DNA from: an uncultured Erysipelotrichaceae bacterium
GTDB taxonomy: Bacteria; Bacillota_I; Bacilli_A; Erysipelotrichales; Erysipelotrichaceae
Length of the DNA stretch: 5,683 nucleotides
Direction of reading: 5' to 3'
Assembly (NCBI GenBank): GCA_947175465.1
Contig: CAMWMY010000094.1
Coordinates: 1-5,683 of the forward strand
This document shows, piece after piece, positions 1 to 5,593 of the stretch. A model generated the notes under the pieces. It searched no databases. It saw only the letters and a program-made list of their open reading frames with translations, and was not told the DNA's origin. A program made the position numbers and the translations under genes. Each line of letters begins with the position of its first letter. Within the stretch, counting starts at the first letter, position 1.

Positions 1-109
1 AAAAAAAAAAAAAAACATATTTATTTATTAATAATACATAAAATATACTTTATAAAAATTTTTATAACCTTAAATAATACAATAAACTAAATTAACGCTT
101 TTTTAATAA
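1..109. other. A/T-rich non-coding left edge
   Basis: This stretch is almost pure A and T, begins with a run of 15 A, and has stop codons in every frame, so no coding region can be supported. It contains an 18-bp perfect A/T palindrome (listed separately). It lies just before the open frame of the transposase relic and may hold the more decayed start of that element, but nothing recognisable remains. Whether the A run is the tail of a feature outside the window cannot be judged. Confidence 0.5.
50..67. repeat. 18-bp perfect A/T palindrome
   Basis: The sequence TTATAAAAATTTTTATAA equals its own reverse complement. It has no G or C, so as RNA it would be a weak hairpin. In such an A/T-rich stretch a palindrome of this kind can arise by chance, so no function is assigned. 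It could be a remnant terminator or a bent-DNA A-tract. Confidence 0.35.
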
Positions 110-364
110 AAAGAATTAAGTAAAATATTCACTTTAAAAGATATACAATATATTTCGAATATATGTTATCCATTCATAGAAGAAATATTAAGCTATAATG
201 TTATCACTAATCATCCAAAGCACTGGAACTTTAAAAATAGGTCTTTTACAAAAAGAATATATACTCAACTAAAAAATTTCACTATTAAAATTTCTAGAGA
301 TCGTTATAATGAATTTGAGCTATATACTGTAAATAAATATCAAAAACTTAAAAAGCTATCCTAA
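110..364 (+). pseudogene. IS256-family transposase, N-terminal relic
   Basis: A frame of 84 codons runs open from a stop at 107-109 to a TAA at 362-364. It has no ATG, GTG or TTG start and no ribosome binding site, so it is not a live gene. The translation carries an ordered series of residues typical of the N-terminal region of IS256 (Mutator-like) transposases: TLKDIQ and a hydrophobic helix with EEIL, then N-R-x-S-x-x-K (KNRSFTK), T-I-K-I-S-R-D-R, N-E-F-E and V-N-K-YQK. In intact members the equivalent stretch reads roughly RNG..KK...VPRDRNGEFEP...KYQ, before the catalytic DDE core. Here the Gly of RNG, the Pro before RDR and the Pro after EFE are replaced, which suits long decay. The DDE core is absent: the frame stops about one quarter into a roughly 400-aa family protein and nothing similar follows in other frames. 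The family call rests on motif memory, not a search. Confidence 0.6.
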
Positions 365-382
365 AAGAAATAGAATAGCTTT
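352..382 (-). terminator. Probable thiT intrinsic terminator
   Basis: Read on the minus strand, the arms 382-371 and 363-352 pair over 12 positions (one G-U) around a 7-nt loop. Five T follow (354-350, the first three within the stem), and a second T5 lies slightly further on. On the plus strand the G-U position becomes a C-A mismatch, so the hairpin favours minus-strand transcripts, the direction of thiT. It lies 135 nt after the thiT stop codon and overlaps the last codons of the transposase relic. The T tract is short and interrupted, so efficiency may be modest. Confidence 0.55.
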
Positions 383-517
383 ATCTTTTCCATATTTATT
401 TTTTAGTTCTTTTTCTGATCAAGGTATAGTAAAAAGAAAAAAACATAACTTTTTTATTATATAGAAAAGAAGTTTGCGTTTATTCCCTTATTCATAAGAG
501 ATCATGATTTATATTGA
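383..517. other. Non-coding 3' region after thiT
   Basis: This A/T-rich stretch separates the thiT stop codon from its probable terminator. No frame gives a recognisable protein; the longest minus-strand reading with an ATG here (start 492-494) is only 12 codons and has no ribosome binding site. I see no RNA fold or repeat that stands out apart from the 8-bp palindrome ATCATGAT at 501-508. It probably forms the 3' untranslated region of the thiT transcript. Confidence 0.45.
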
Positions 518-1009
518 TTATATTTTCGATAATCGCTTATGTAAAAGAGGAACAAGTATCATACCTAAAATAGTAGTAGGGATCATATAAGTAGCATTAT
601 AAATCAAGGATGCTATAACTTCTGTTTCCCATACAACCACTCCACCTAAACTATGGAACAAATATCGAAATACATTCGTAATCAAAACACCTGTATAAAA
701 ATAGCCATAGTTAGGAAATTTACTTGCTATCCCATATATACTAAAAGCAAGTATATAATCAAGGAGTAAGCCCCAAATATTAGGAATATACATCGGTCCC
801 GTCACAAATTGTATTAAAACGGATAAACAGCTAATTCCTAATCCTTGTTTCCATCCTAGCTTATAACTTGCTAATAACAAAACGATGCTACTTATACCTA
901 AAGTTCCTCCATTAGGCATTTTAAACAAAGAAAAAGCATTTGAAATATAATCAAACACAATAAACATAGCTACATAAACAGCAATATAAACATAATTTTT
1001 TGCTTTCAT
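518..1009 (-). CDS. thiT: ECF transporter S component, thiamine-specific ThiT
   Basis: ThiT is the membrane subunit that binds thiamine outside the cell and works with the shared EcfA-EcfA'-EcfT module, which is not in this window, to import it. The 163-aa protein is strongly hydrophobic with about six membrane segments. It shows the family landmarks in order: a Gly-rich PNGG turn near 32-35, the Y-K-LGW-K-Q-G loop at 49-56, LLLDY at 81-85, R-Y-L-F-H with His119, Trp127 eight residues later, and YNATYMIP at 137-144. In characterised ThiT, an acidic residue in the LL(D/E)Y motif, a His, a Trp and an Asn at these places contact thiamine. The protein is shorter than the usual 180-190 aa, mainly in the loop after Trp127. 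The ATG at 1007-1009 lies 7 nt after GGAGGTG. The TPP riboswitch upstream independently supports the thiamine assignment. Confidence 0.9.
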   Translation of the reverse strand: MKAKNYVYIAVYVAMFIVFDYISNAFSLFKMPNGGTLGISSIVLLLASYKLGWKQGLGISCLSVLIQFVTGPMYIPNIWGLLLDYILAFSIYGIASKFPNYGYFYTGVLITNVFRYLFHSLGGVVVWETEVIASLIYNATYMIPTTILGMILVPLLHKRLSKI

Positions 1010-1037
1010 AAAAAAACACCTCCATGAGGCGTAGAAA
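1010..1037 (-). promoter_or_regulatory. TPP riboswitch expression platform (SD-containing hairpin)
   Basis: On the minus strand ACGCCTC (1032-1026), loop ATG, and GAGGTGT (1022-1016) form a 7-bp stem with one G-U, followed by a run of 7 T (1016-1010, the first in the stem) that ends at the thiT start codon. The 3' arm contains the GGAGGTG Shine-Dalgarno sequence, so the closed hairpin would hide the ribosome site and also resembles an intrinsic terminator. An alternative partner is the 3' core of the aptamer: GCGTAGGGA (1065-1057) can pair over 9 positions with TTTCTACGC (1037-1029). The two folds exclude each other. Inferred logic: with TPP the aptamer holds its own 3' strand and the hairpin closes (OFF); without TPP the alternative pairing opens it (ON). 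Confidence 0.7.
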
Positions 1038-1053
1038 AGTAATCCTATGATTA

Positions 1054-1133
1054 GACTCCCTACGCTAGCGTTACCTAGATCAGGTCAAAGGGTCCACTTT
1101 CGTGTCTCAGCTAACAAGCACCCCTGTCATGAC
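1054..1133 (-). promoter_or_regulatory. TPP riboswitch (THI element) aptamer
   Basis: The minus strand carries the THI-box signature in full and in order: GGGGTGC (1124-1118), the short P3 stem GCT/AGC, GCTGAGA (1112-1106), a CAC-GAAA-GTG stem capped by a GNRA tetraloop (1105-1096), ACCCTTTGACCTGATC, a P5 stem CTAG/CTAG closing GTAACG, and GCGTAGGGA (1065-1057). P1 closes through GAC (1128-1126) with GTC (1056-1054). The CTAG/CTAG pair in place of the common CTGG/CCAG is a compensated change, which supports a functional fold. The element binds thiamine pyrophosphate and is expected to turn thiT off when the cofactor is plentiful. Confidence 0.95.
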
Positions 1134-1139
1134 AATGTA

Positions 1140-1168
1140 ATCATAGCATCTATAAAATGAAAACACAA
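1140..1168 (-). promoter_or_regulatory. thiT promoter (extended -10)
   Basis: An extended -10 element TGC-TATGAT occupies 1148-1140, with TATGAT at 1145-1140. A weak -35, TTGTGT at 1168-1163, lies 17 bp upstream. Transcription would start near 1133, giving a 5' end that begins only a few bases before the TPP aptamer. The promoter fits in the short gap between the tuf terminator and the riboswitch, so thiT is a separate transcription unit. A weaker alternative -10 is TATAGA at about 1155-1150. Confidence 0.6.
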
Positions 1169-1170
1169 GC

Positions 1171-1195
1171 AAAAAGAGTGCGCATCGCACTCTTT
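1171..1195 (-). terminator. Intrinsic terminator of the str operon (after tuf)
   Basis: AAAGAGTGCG (1195-1186), loop ATG, and CGCACTCTTT (1182-1173) make a perfect 10-bp hairpin. The T run extends to five bases (1175-1171), then GC. It begins 7 nt after the tuf stop codon. The hairpin is G/C-rich in its upper half, in contrast to the A/T-rich surroundings, and is convincing as the end of the operon. Confidence 0.9.
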
Positions 1196-1202
1196 AAGTT
1201 CA

Positions 1203-2387
1203 TTATTTAATGATTTCTGTAACGTTTCCAGCACCTACTGTACGTCCACCTTCACGAATTGAGAATTTAGTTCCTAATTCTACAGCGATAGGCGCAATAA
1301 GTTCTACTGTCATTTCTACGTTATCTCCAGGCATAACCATTTCAGTTCCTGCAGGAAGAGTAATAACTCCAGTTACGTCAGTTGTACGGAAGTAGAATTG
1401 AGGACGGTAGTTAGATACGAATGGTGTATGACGTCCACCTTCTTCTTTACTTAAAACATAAACTTGAGCTTTGAAGTTTGTGTGTGGGTGCACACTTCCT
1501 GGTTTTGCTAATACTTGTCCACGTTGAATTTCTTCACGGTTAATACCACGTAGTAAAGCACCAATGTTATCTCCAGCTTGTGCGAAGTCTAATTGTTTAC
1601 GGAACATTTCGATTCCTGTAACAACTGTTTTACGAGTTTCTTTAATACCAACGATTTCAACTTCTTCACTTAAGTTTAATACTCCACGTTCAACACGTCC
1701 TGTAGCAACAGTTCCACGCCCAGTAATTGTCATAACGTCTTCTACTGACATTAAGAATGGTTTGTCTGTTTCACGAGTTGGTTCAGGAATGTAAGCATCT
1801 ACAGCGCTCATTAATTCGTTAATAGCACCAACATACTTGTCATCACCTTCTAATGCTTTTAATGCAGACCCACGAATAATTGGTGCGTTGTCTCCATCAA
1901 ATTCATATTCGCTTAATAATTCACGAACTTCCATTTCAACAAGGTCTACTAACTCATCGTCATCAACCATGTCACATTTGTTTAAGAATACAACGATGTA
2001 AGGTACACCTACCTGACGAGCAAGTAAGATGTGCTCACGAGTTTGAGGCATAGGCCCATCAGTAGCAGCAACTACAAGAATTGCACCATCCATTTGAGCA
2101 GCCCCTGTAATCATGTTCTTAACGTAGTCAGCGTGACCTGGACAGTCTACGTGTGCGTAGTGACGAGTAGCTGTTTGGTATTCAACGTGAGCAGTGTTAA
2201 TCGTAATTCCACGTTCTTTTTCTTCTGGAGCCCCATCGATTTGGTCGTATGCTCTTGCTTCCGCTTGCCCACTTTTTGCAAGTACGTTTGTAATAGCAGC
2301 TGTTAATGTTGTTTTACCGTGGTCAACGTGACCGATTGTCCCAATATTAACGTGCACTTTGGATCTATCAAATTTTTCTTTTGCCAT
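1203..2387 (-). CDS. tuf: Elongation factor Tu
   Basis: EF-Tu is the cytoplasmic GTPase that carries aminoacyl-tRNA to the ribosomal A site. The 394-aa length is normal for the family. The GTP-binding domain (about 1-200) has all motifs intact: GHVDHGKT at 19-26, RGITI at 59-63 with the switch I Thr62, DCPGH at 81-85 with catalytic His85, NKCD at 136-139 and GSAL at 173-176. Domains 2 and 3 follow, with [12 protein letters not shown] in the first and GGRHTPF and the C-terminal [10 protein letters not shown] in the second. The start ATG at 2385-2387 follows AGGAGGAAA (2402-2394) at normal spacing and gives the family N-terminus MAKEKFDR. It is the last gene of the operon, 69 bp after fusA, with a possible promoter of its own in that gap, which would fit the cell's need for more EF-Tu than EF-G. 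Confidence 0.98.
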   Translation of the reverse strand: MAKEKFDRSKVHVNIGTIGHVDHGKTTLTAAITNVLAKSGQAEARAYDQIDGAPEEKERGITINTAHVEYQTATRHYAHVDCPGHADYVKNMITGAAQMDGAILVVAATDGPMPQTREHILLARQVGVPYIVVFLNKCDMVDDDELVDLVEMEVRELLSEYEFDGDNAPIIRGSALKALEGDDKYVGAINELMSAVDAYIPEPTRETDKPFLMSVEDVMTITGRGTVATGRVERGVLNLSEEVEIVGIKETRKTVVTGIEMFRKQLDFAQAGDNIGALLRGINREEIQRGQVLAKPGSVHPHTNFKAQVYVLSKEEGGRHTPFVSNYRPQFYFRTTDVTGVITLPAGTEMVMPGDNVEMTVELIAPIAVELGTKFSIREGGRTVGAGNVTEIIK

Positions 2388-2423
2388 GTTATATTTCCTC
2401 CTGGTTTCTTAACTTTCAAATAT

Positions 2424-2452
2424 ATTTTAATTCAAACAATTTATAAAAGCAA
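2424..2452 (-). promoter_or_regulatory. Possible secondary promoter for tuf
   Basis: In the 69-bp gap between fusA and tuf, TTGCTT (2452-2447) is followed after exactly 17 bp by TAAAAT (2429-2424), a 5/6 match to the -10 consensus; transcription would start near 2417. The -35 matches only at TTG. Such sites occur by chance in A/T-rich DNA. The unusually long gap in an otherwise tight operon, and the known need for extra EF-Tu, make it worth recording. Confidence 0.4.
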
Positions 2453-2456
2453 CTAT

Positions 2457-4535
2457 TTAATTAGAAGAACTGTTATTTTTTATGATTTTTTCAGAAATAC
2501 TTTTTGGAACTTCTGCATAATGATCAAATTTCATTGAGTAATTTCCACGTCCTTGTGTGAAAGAACGTAAGTCAGTTACATATCCAAACATTTCTGATAA
2601 TGGAATCATTGATTTTACAATGATCGCAGTTCCTCTTTCTTCTTGATCTGTAATTTGTCCACGACGAGAGCTTACATCTCCCATTACAGATCCTAAGTAT
2701 TCTGCAGGTGCTGTAACTTCTACTTCCATAATTGGTTCTAAAATTACAGGCTTACATTTTTTCGCAGCTTCTTTAAGAGCCATAGAAGCAGCAATCTTAT
2801 ATGCCATTTCTGAAGAATCGACATCGTGGTAAGAACCATCGAATAGAGTAGCTTTAATATCGATTACTGGGTATCCAGCAATAATACCATTTTCTAATGC
2901 ATTCTCTAATCCTTCTCCTGTTGGTTTTACGTACTCACGAGGTACACTTCCACCTACAGTAGCGTCCACAAATTCAAATCCTTTACCTTCTTCTTGAGGT
3001 TCAAAACGAATCCAAACATGTCCATATTGTCCACGTCCACCAGATTGTTTAATATATTTACCTTCACACTCTGCTGCTTGACGGATTGTTTCACGGTATG
3101 CAACTTGTGGTTCCCCAATGTTTGCTTCTACTTTAAATTCACGTCTTAAACGATCGACGATAATATCAAGGTGAAGCTCTCCAACTCCAGCGATAATCGT
3201 TTGACCCGTTTCTTGGTCTGTATAAGTTTTGAAAGTAGGGTCTTCTTCTGCAAGTTTTGCTAATGCAAGCCCCATTTTATCTTGATCCGCTTTTGTTTTT
3301 GGTTCTAATGACATACGAATAACTGGCTCAGGGAAGACCATTGATTCTAAAACGATGTGATCGTTTTCAGCACACAATGTATCTCCTGTTGTTGTATCTT
3401 TAAGACCAACAGCTGCAGCGATATCTCCTGCATATACTTCTTCGATTTCTTTACGAGCATTCGCATGCATTTGTACAAGACGTCCAAAACGTTCTTTTTT
3501 CCCTTTTGTAGCGTTAAGTACATAACTTCCTGCTTTTGCAGTACCAGAGTAAACTCTGAAGTAAGCTAACTTACCAACAAATGGGTCAGTCATAATTTTA
3601 AATGCTAATGCCGCAAAAGATTCATTATCATCTGCATGACGTTCTAATTCATTTCCTTCTGCATCAACACCCTTAATAGCAGGTACATCTAAAGGAGATG
3701 GTAAGTAATCAACAACTGCGTCAAGAACTTTTTGAACCCCTTTATTTTTATATGCAGAACCACATAATACTGGGAAGAAATCTCCTGCACATACTGCTAT
3801 ACGAAGAACACGTTTAATTTCTTCAACACTTGGTTCTTCACCTTCTAATACTTGCATCATGAATTCTTCATCATAATCTGCAAGATAATCAATTAATTTA
3901 GAACGGTATTCTTCACATAAATCTTTTAAATCTTCAGGTACTTCTGTTTCTTGCATATCTGTACCTAAATCATTTGTATAGATTTCAGCTTTTCTCTCTA
4001 TAATGTCTACGATTCCACTAAATGTAGATTCTGCACCAATTGGTAATTGAATAGGACATGATTTAGCCCCTAAACGATCAACAATTGTGTTGCATGACAT
4101 AATAAAGTCAGCTCCAGTCGCATCCATTTTGTTACAGAATACGATACGAGGAACTCCATAAGTAGTCGCTTGACGCCATACGGTTTCTGTTTGTGGTTCA
4201 ACCCCAGCTTTAGAGTCAAGTACTGTAACTGCTCCATCCAATACACGAAGAGAACGCTCTACCTCAACAGTAAAGTCCACGTGACCTGGTGTATCGATGA
4301 TGTTAATACGGTTACCTTTCCAAGCTGCTGTTGTTGCCGCTGAAGTGATGGTAATCCCACGTTCTTGTTCTTGTGCCATCCAGTCCATTGTAGAAGCACC
4401 ATCATGTGTTTCTCCAATTTTGTGGTTAACACCTGTGTAATATAAAATACGTTCTGTTGTTGTCGTTTTCCCAGCATCAATGTGTGCCATGATACCGATA
4501 TTACGAGTATTTTCTAGTGAAAATTGACGAGCCAT
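2457..4535 (-). CDS. fusA: Elongation factor G
   Basis: EF-G is the GTPase that drives tRNA-mRNA translocation and, with RRF, ribosome recycling. The 692-aa protein is full length. G-domain motifs are intact: AHIDAGKT at 17-24, RGITI at 59-63, DTPGH at 81-85, NKMD at 135-138 and GSA at about 259-261. Further on are the domain III GELHLDI motif near 452-458, the domain [11 protein letters not shown] near 499-507 and the C-terminal RGQI and RSFTQGRG motifs of domain V. The His and Leu of HLDI, sites where fusidic acid resistance changes occur in relatives, have the usual residues. It ends in an Asn/Ser-rich tail (NNSSSN), probably disordered. The ATG at 4533-4535 lies 15 nt after the rpsG stop codon and 8 nt after GGAG. 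An out-of-frame ATG at 4537-4539 lies closer to the ribosome site but would give only 12 codons. Confidence 0.98.
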   Translation of the reverse strand: MARQFSLENTRNIGIMAHIDAGKTTTTERILYYTGVNHKIGETHDGASTMDWMAQEQERGITITSAATTAAWKGNRINIIDTPGHVDFTVEVERSLRVLDGAVTVLDSKAGVEPQTETVWRQATTYGVPRIVFCNKMDATGADFIMSCNTIVDRLGAKSCPIQLPIGAESTFSGIVDIIERKAEIYTNDLGTDMQETEVPEDLKDLCEEYRSKLIDYLADYDEEFMMQVLEGEEPSVEEIKRVLRIAVCAGDFFPVLCGSAYKNKGVQKVLDAVVDYLPSPLDVPAIKGVDAEGNELERHADDNESFAALAFKIMTDPFVGKLAYFRVYSGTAKAGSYVLNATKGKKERFGRLVQMHANARKEIEEVYAGDIAAAVGLKDTTTGDTLCAENDHIVLESMVFPEPVIRMSLEPKTKADQDKMGLALAKLAEEDPTFKTYTDQETGQTIIAGVGELHLDIIVDRLRREFKVEANIGEPQVAYRETIRQAAECEGKYIKQSGGRGQYGHVWIRFEPQEEGKGFEFVDATVGGSVPREYVKPTGEGLENALENGIIAGYPVIDIKATLFDGSYHDVDSSEMAYKIAASMALKEAAKKCKPVILEPIMEVEVTAPAEYLGSVMGDVSSRRGQITDQEERGTAIIVKSMIPLSEMFGYVTDLRSFTQGRGNYSMKFDHYAEVPKSISEKIIKNNSSSN

Positions 4536-4550
4536 ACATCAGTCTCCTTT

Positions 4551-5021
4551 CTACCAGCGATAGTGAGCATAAGCTTTGTTAGCTTCTGCCATTTTATGTG
4601 TATCTTCACGCTTTTTAACAGATGCTCCACTTCCATTAGCTGCATCAATAATTTCCGCTGCTAATCTTTGCTCCATCGTTTTTTCATTTCTCAAACGAGC
4701 ATAATTTACGATCCAACGTAATCCTAAAGTTAAACGTCTTTCTTGTGATACTTCTACAGGAACTTGGTAATTTGCCCCTCCTACACGACGTACTTTAAGT
4801 TCTAATAATGGCATTACGTTTTCTAATGCTTGTTCGAAAACTTCCATTGGTTTACGTTCAGTTTTTACTTCAATAATGTCAAACGCGTTGTAAAGAATAG
4901 TCTGTGCTACCCCTCTTTTTCCATCAATCATGATTTTGTTGATTAAACGTGTAACCAACTTGGAGTTGTAAATAGGATCTACTAATACATCACGTTTTGC
5001 TATATGTCCCTTTCTAGGCAT
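4551..5021 (-). CDS. rpsG: 30S ribosomal protein S7
   Basis: S7 is a primary 16S rRNA binder that starts assembly of the 30S head and lies near the E-site tRNA. At 156 aa it matches the usual bacterial length. The sequence shows the basic N-terminus [10 protein letters not shown], the helical core, the beta-hairpin segment [15 protein letters not shown] at 78-91 that contacts rRNA, then the RRLTLGLRW helix and the basic C-terminal part ending KAYAHYRW. The ATG at 5019-5021 follows AAAGGAGGAAA (5037-5027). It begins 25 nt after rpsL and ends 15 nt before fusA. In E. coli, S7 represses its own operon by binding a longer rpsL-rpsG spacer; here the gap is too short for a comparable structure, so that control is probably absent or placed elsewhere. 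Confidence 0.98.
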   Translation of the reverse strand: MPRKGHIAKRDVLVDPIYNSKLVTRLINKIMIDGKRGVAQTILYNAFDIIEVKTERKPMEVFEQALENVMPLLELKVRRVGGANYQVPVEVSQERRLTLGLRWIVNYARLRNEKTMEQRLAAEIIDAANGSGASVKKREDTHKMAEANKAYAHYRW

Positions 5022-5046
5022 TCTAATTTCCTCCTTTCATAATTGA

Positions 5047-5466
5047 TTATTTCTTAGCTTTTTGCTTTTTCGCACCGTATAAAGAACGACTTTGAGAACG
5101 CTCGTTTACACCAGCACAATCTAATGTTCCACGAATAATGTGATAACGTACCCCTGGAAGGTCCTTAACACGTCCTCCACGAATCATAACAACACTGTGT
5201 TCTTGTAGGTTGTGCCCGATTCCTGGAATATATGCAGTAACTTCCATTCCATTACTTAAACGCACACGCGCATATTTACGTAATGCTGAGTTTGGTTTCT
5301 TAGGTGTCATTGTCCCAACACGTGTACAAACTCCACGTTTTTGAGGTGCACTTAAGTTCGTAGGACGTCTTTTTAATGAGTTATATCCTCTATTTAAAGC
5401 AGGTGACTTAGAAACGTTCACACTTTGTTCACGACCTTTACGAATCAATTGATTAATAGTTGGCAT
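5047..5466 (-). CDS. rpsL: 30S ribosomal protein S12
   Basis: S12 lies at the decoding centre and helps control tRNA selection accuracy. The ATG at 5464-5466 is chosen because AAAGGAGGA (5479-5471) precedes it at 5-nt spacing and it yields the conserved N-terminus [12 protein letters not shown]. An in-frame ATG 14 codons upstream (5506-5508) has no ribosome site and lies in a leader hairpin. The product is 139 aa, with the extra N-terminal segment (about 12-39) typical of Gram-positive S12. Core motifs are [12 protein letters not shown] at 41-52, [11 protein letters not shown] at 54-64, GHNLQEHS at 84-91 and [12 protein letters not shown] at 98-109. Lys56 and Lys101, the positions altered in streptomycin-resistant bacilli, are wild type, so S12-based resistance is not predicted. 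It is the first gene of the operon. Confidence 0.98.
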   Translation of the reverse strand: MPTINQLIRKGREQSVNVSKSPALNRGYNSLKRRPTNLSAPQKRGVCTRVGTMTPKKPNSALRKYARVRLSNGMEVTAYIPGIGHNLQEHSVVMIRGGRVKDLPGVRYHIIRGTLDCAGVNERSQSRSLYGAKKQKAKK

Positions 5467-5470
5467 AATA

Positions 5471-5479
5471 TCCTCCTTT
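5471..5479 (-). promoter_or_regulatory. rpsL ribosome binding site
   Basis: AAAGGAGGA on the minus strand is nearly the full anti-16S consensus and lies 5 nt before the ATG at 5464-5466. It decides the rpsL start against the in-frame ATG at 5506-5508. It begins 4 nt after the leader hairpin at 5484-5507. Confidence 0.9.
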
Positions 5480-5483
5480 CGTT

Positions 5484-5507
5484 TAACACACATTTCCGGG
5501 TGTGTCA
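5484..5507 (-). promoter_or_regulatory. rpsL leader hairpin, proximal
   Basis: On the minus strand TGACACAC (5507-5500) pairs with GTGTGTTA (5491-5484) over 8 positions, one of them G-U, closing the 8-nt loop CCGGAAAT. It ends just before the rpsL ribosome binding site, so a protein bound here, or coaxial stacking, could affect initiation. No T run follows, so it is not a terminator. Function is unknown; a feedback site for S12 or S7, or a 5' stabiliser, are possible. Confidence 0.5.
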
Positions 5508-5525
5508 TGCAGAAGTATAAATTTA

Positions 5526-5540
5526 GTTCCCTATGGGAAC
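5526..5540 (-). promoter_or_regulatory. rpsL leader hairpin, distal
   Basis: GTTCCC (5540-5535), loop ATA, and GGGAAC (5531-5526) form a perfect 6-bp stem about 18 nt after the predicted transcription start. The bases after it (TAAATTTA) are not a proper T run, so it is a poor terminator. Its TTCC could alternatively pair with GGAA in the loop of the proximal hairpin. It is the most G/C-rich patch of the leader. Confidence 0.45.
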
Positions 5541-5564
5541 ATATAAAATTACACTTTCTCTAAA

Positions 5565-5593
5565 ATCATATCCTATATAATCCTATAAGTCAA
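5565..5593 (-). promoter_or_regulatory. str operon promoter
   Basis: TTGACT (5593-5588) and TATGAT (5570-5565), each a 5/6 match to the sigma-A consensus, are separated by exactly 17 bp. Transcription would begin near 5558, giving an rpsL leader of about 92 nt. The spacer holds two copies of TATAGGAT in tandem with a 10-bp period. The strength suits a highly expressed ribosomal operon. Confidence 0.8.

Noticed and set aside
1..15. Run of 15 A at the window edge as a terminator T tract or sequencing artefact
   Set aside because: No hairpin adjoins it inside the window and the other side is not visible, so neither reading can be supported.
352..460. Plus-strand continuation of the transposase relic in another frame
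   Set aside because: Frames after the stop at 362 show none of the residues expected next in the family (such as an ISMYAKGM-like segment), so I end the relic at its stop.
456..494. Short minus-strand frame MNKGINANFFSI after thiT
   Set aside because: Twelve codons, no ribosome binding site and no similarity I recognise; chance is sufficient.
1210..2537. Several plus-strand open frames of 61-91 codons opposite tuf and the fusA end
   Set aside because: They are antisense shadows of biased-codon genes, with no ribosome sites and no recognisable products.
3357..3569. 70-codon plus-strand frame opposite fusA
   Set aside because: It is a low-complexity antisense shadow rich in Cys, Phe and Ser, with no initiation signals.
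4259..4480. 73-codon minus-strand frame inside fusA
   Set aside because: It is an alternative-frame shadow of the strongly conserved fusA G domain, with no ribosome site or protein-like features.
5467..5508. Upstream in-frame ATG for rpsL adding 14 residues ([14 protein letters not shown])
   Set aside because: It has no ribosome binding site and lies in a leader hairpin arm. The ATG at 5464-5466 has a near-perfect one and gives the conserved S12 N-terminus.
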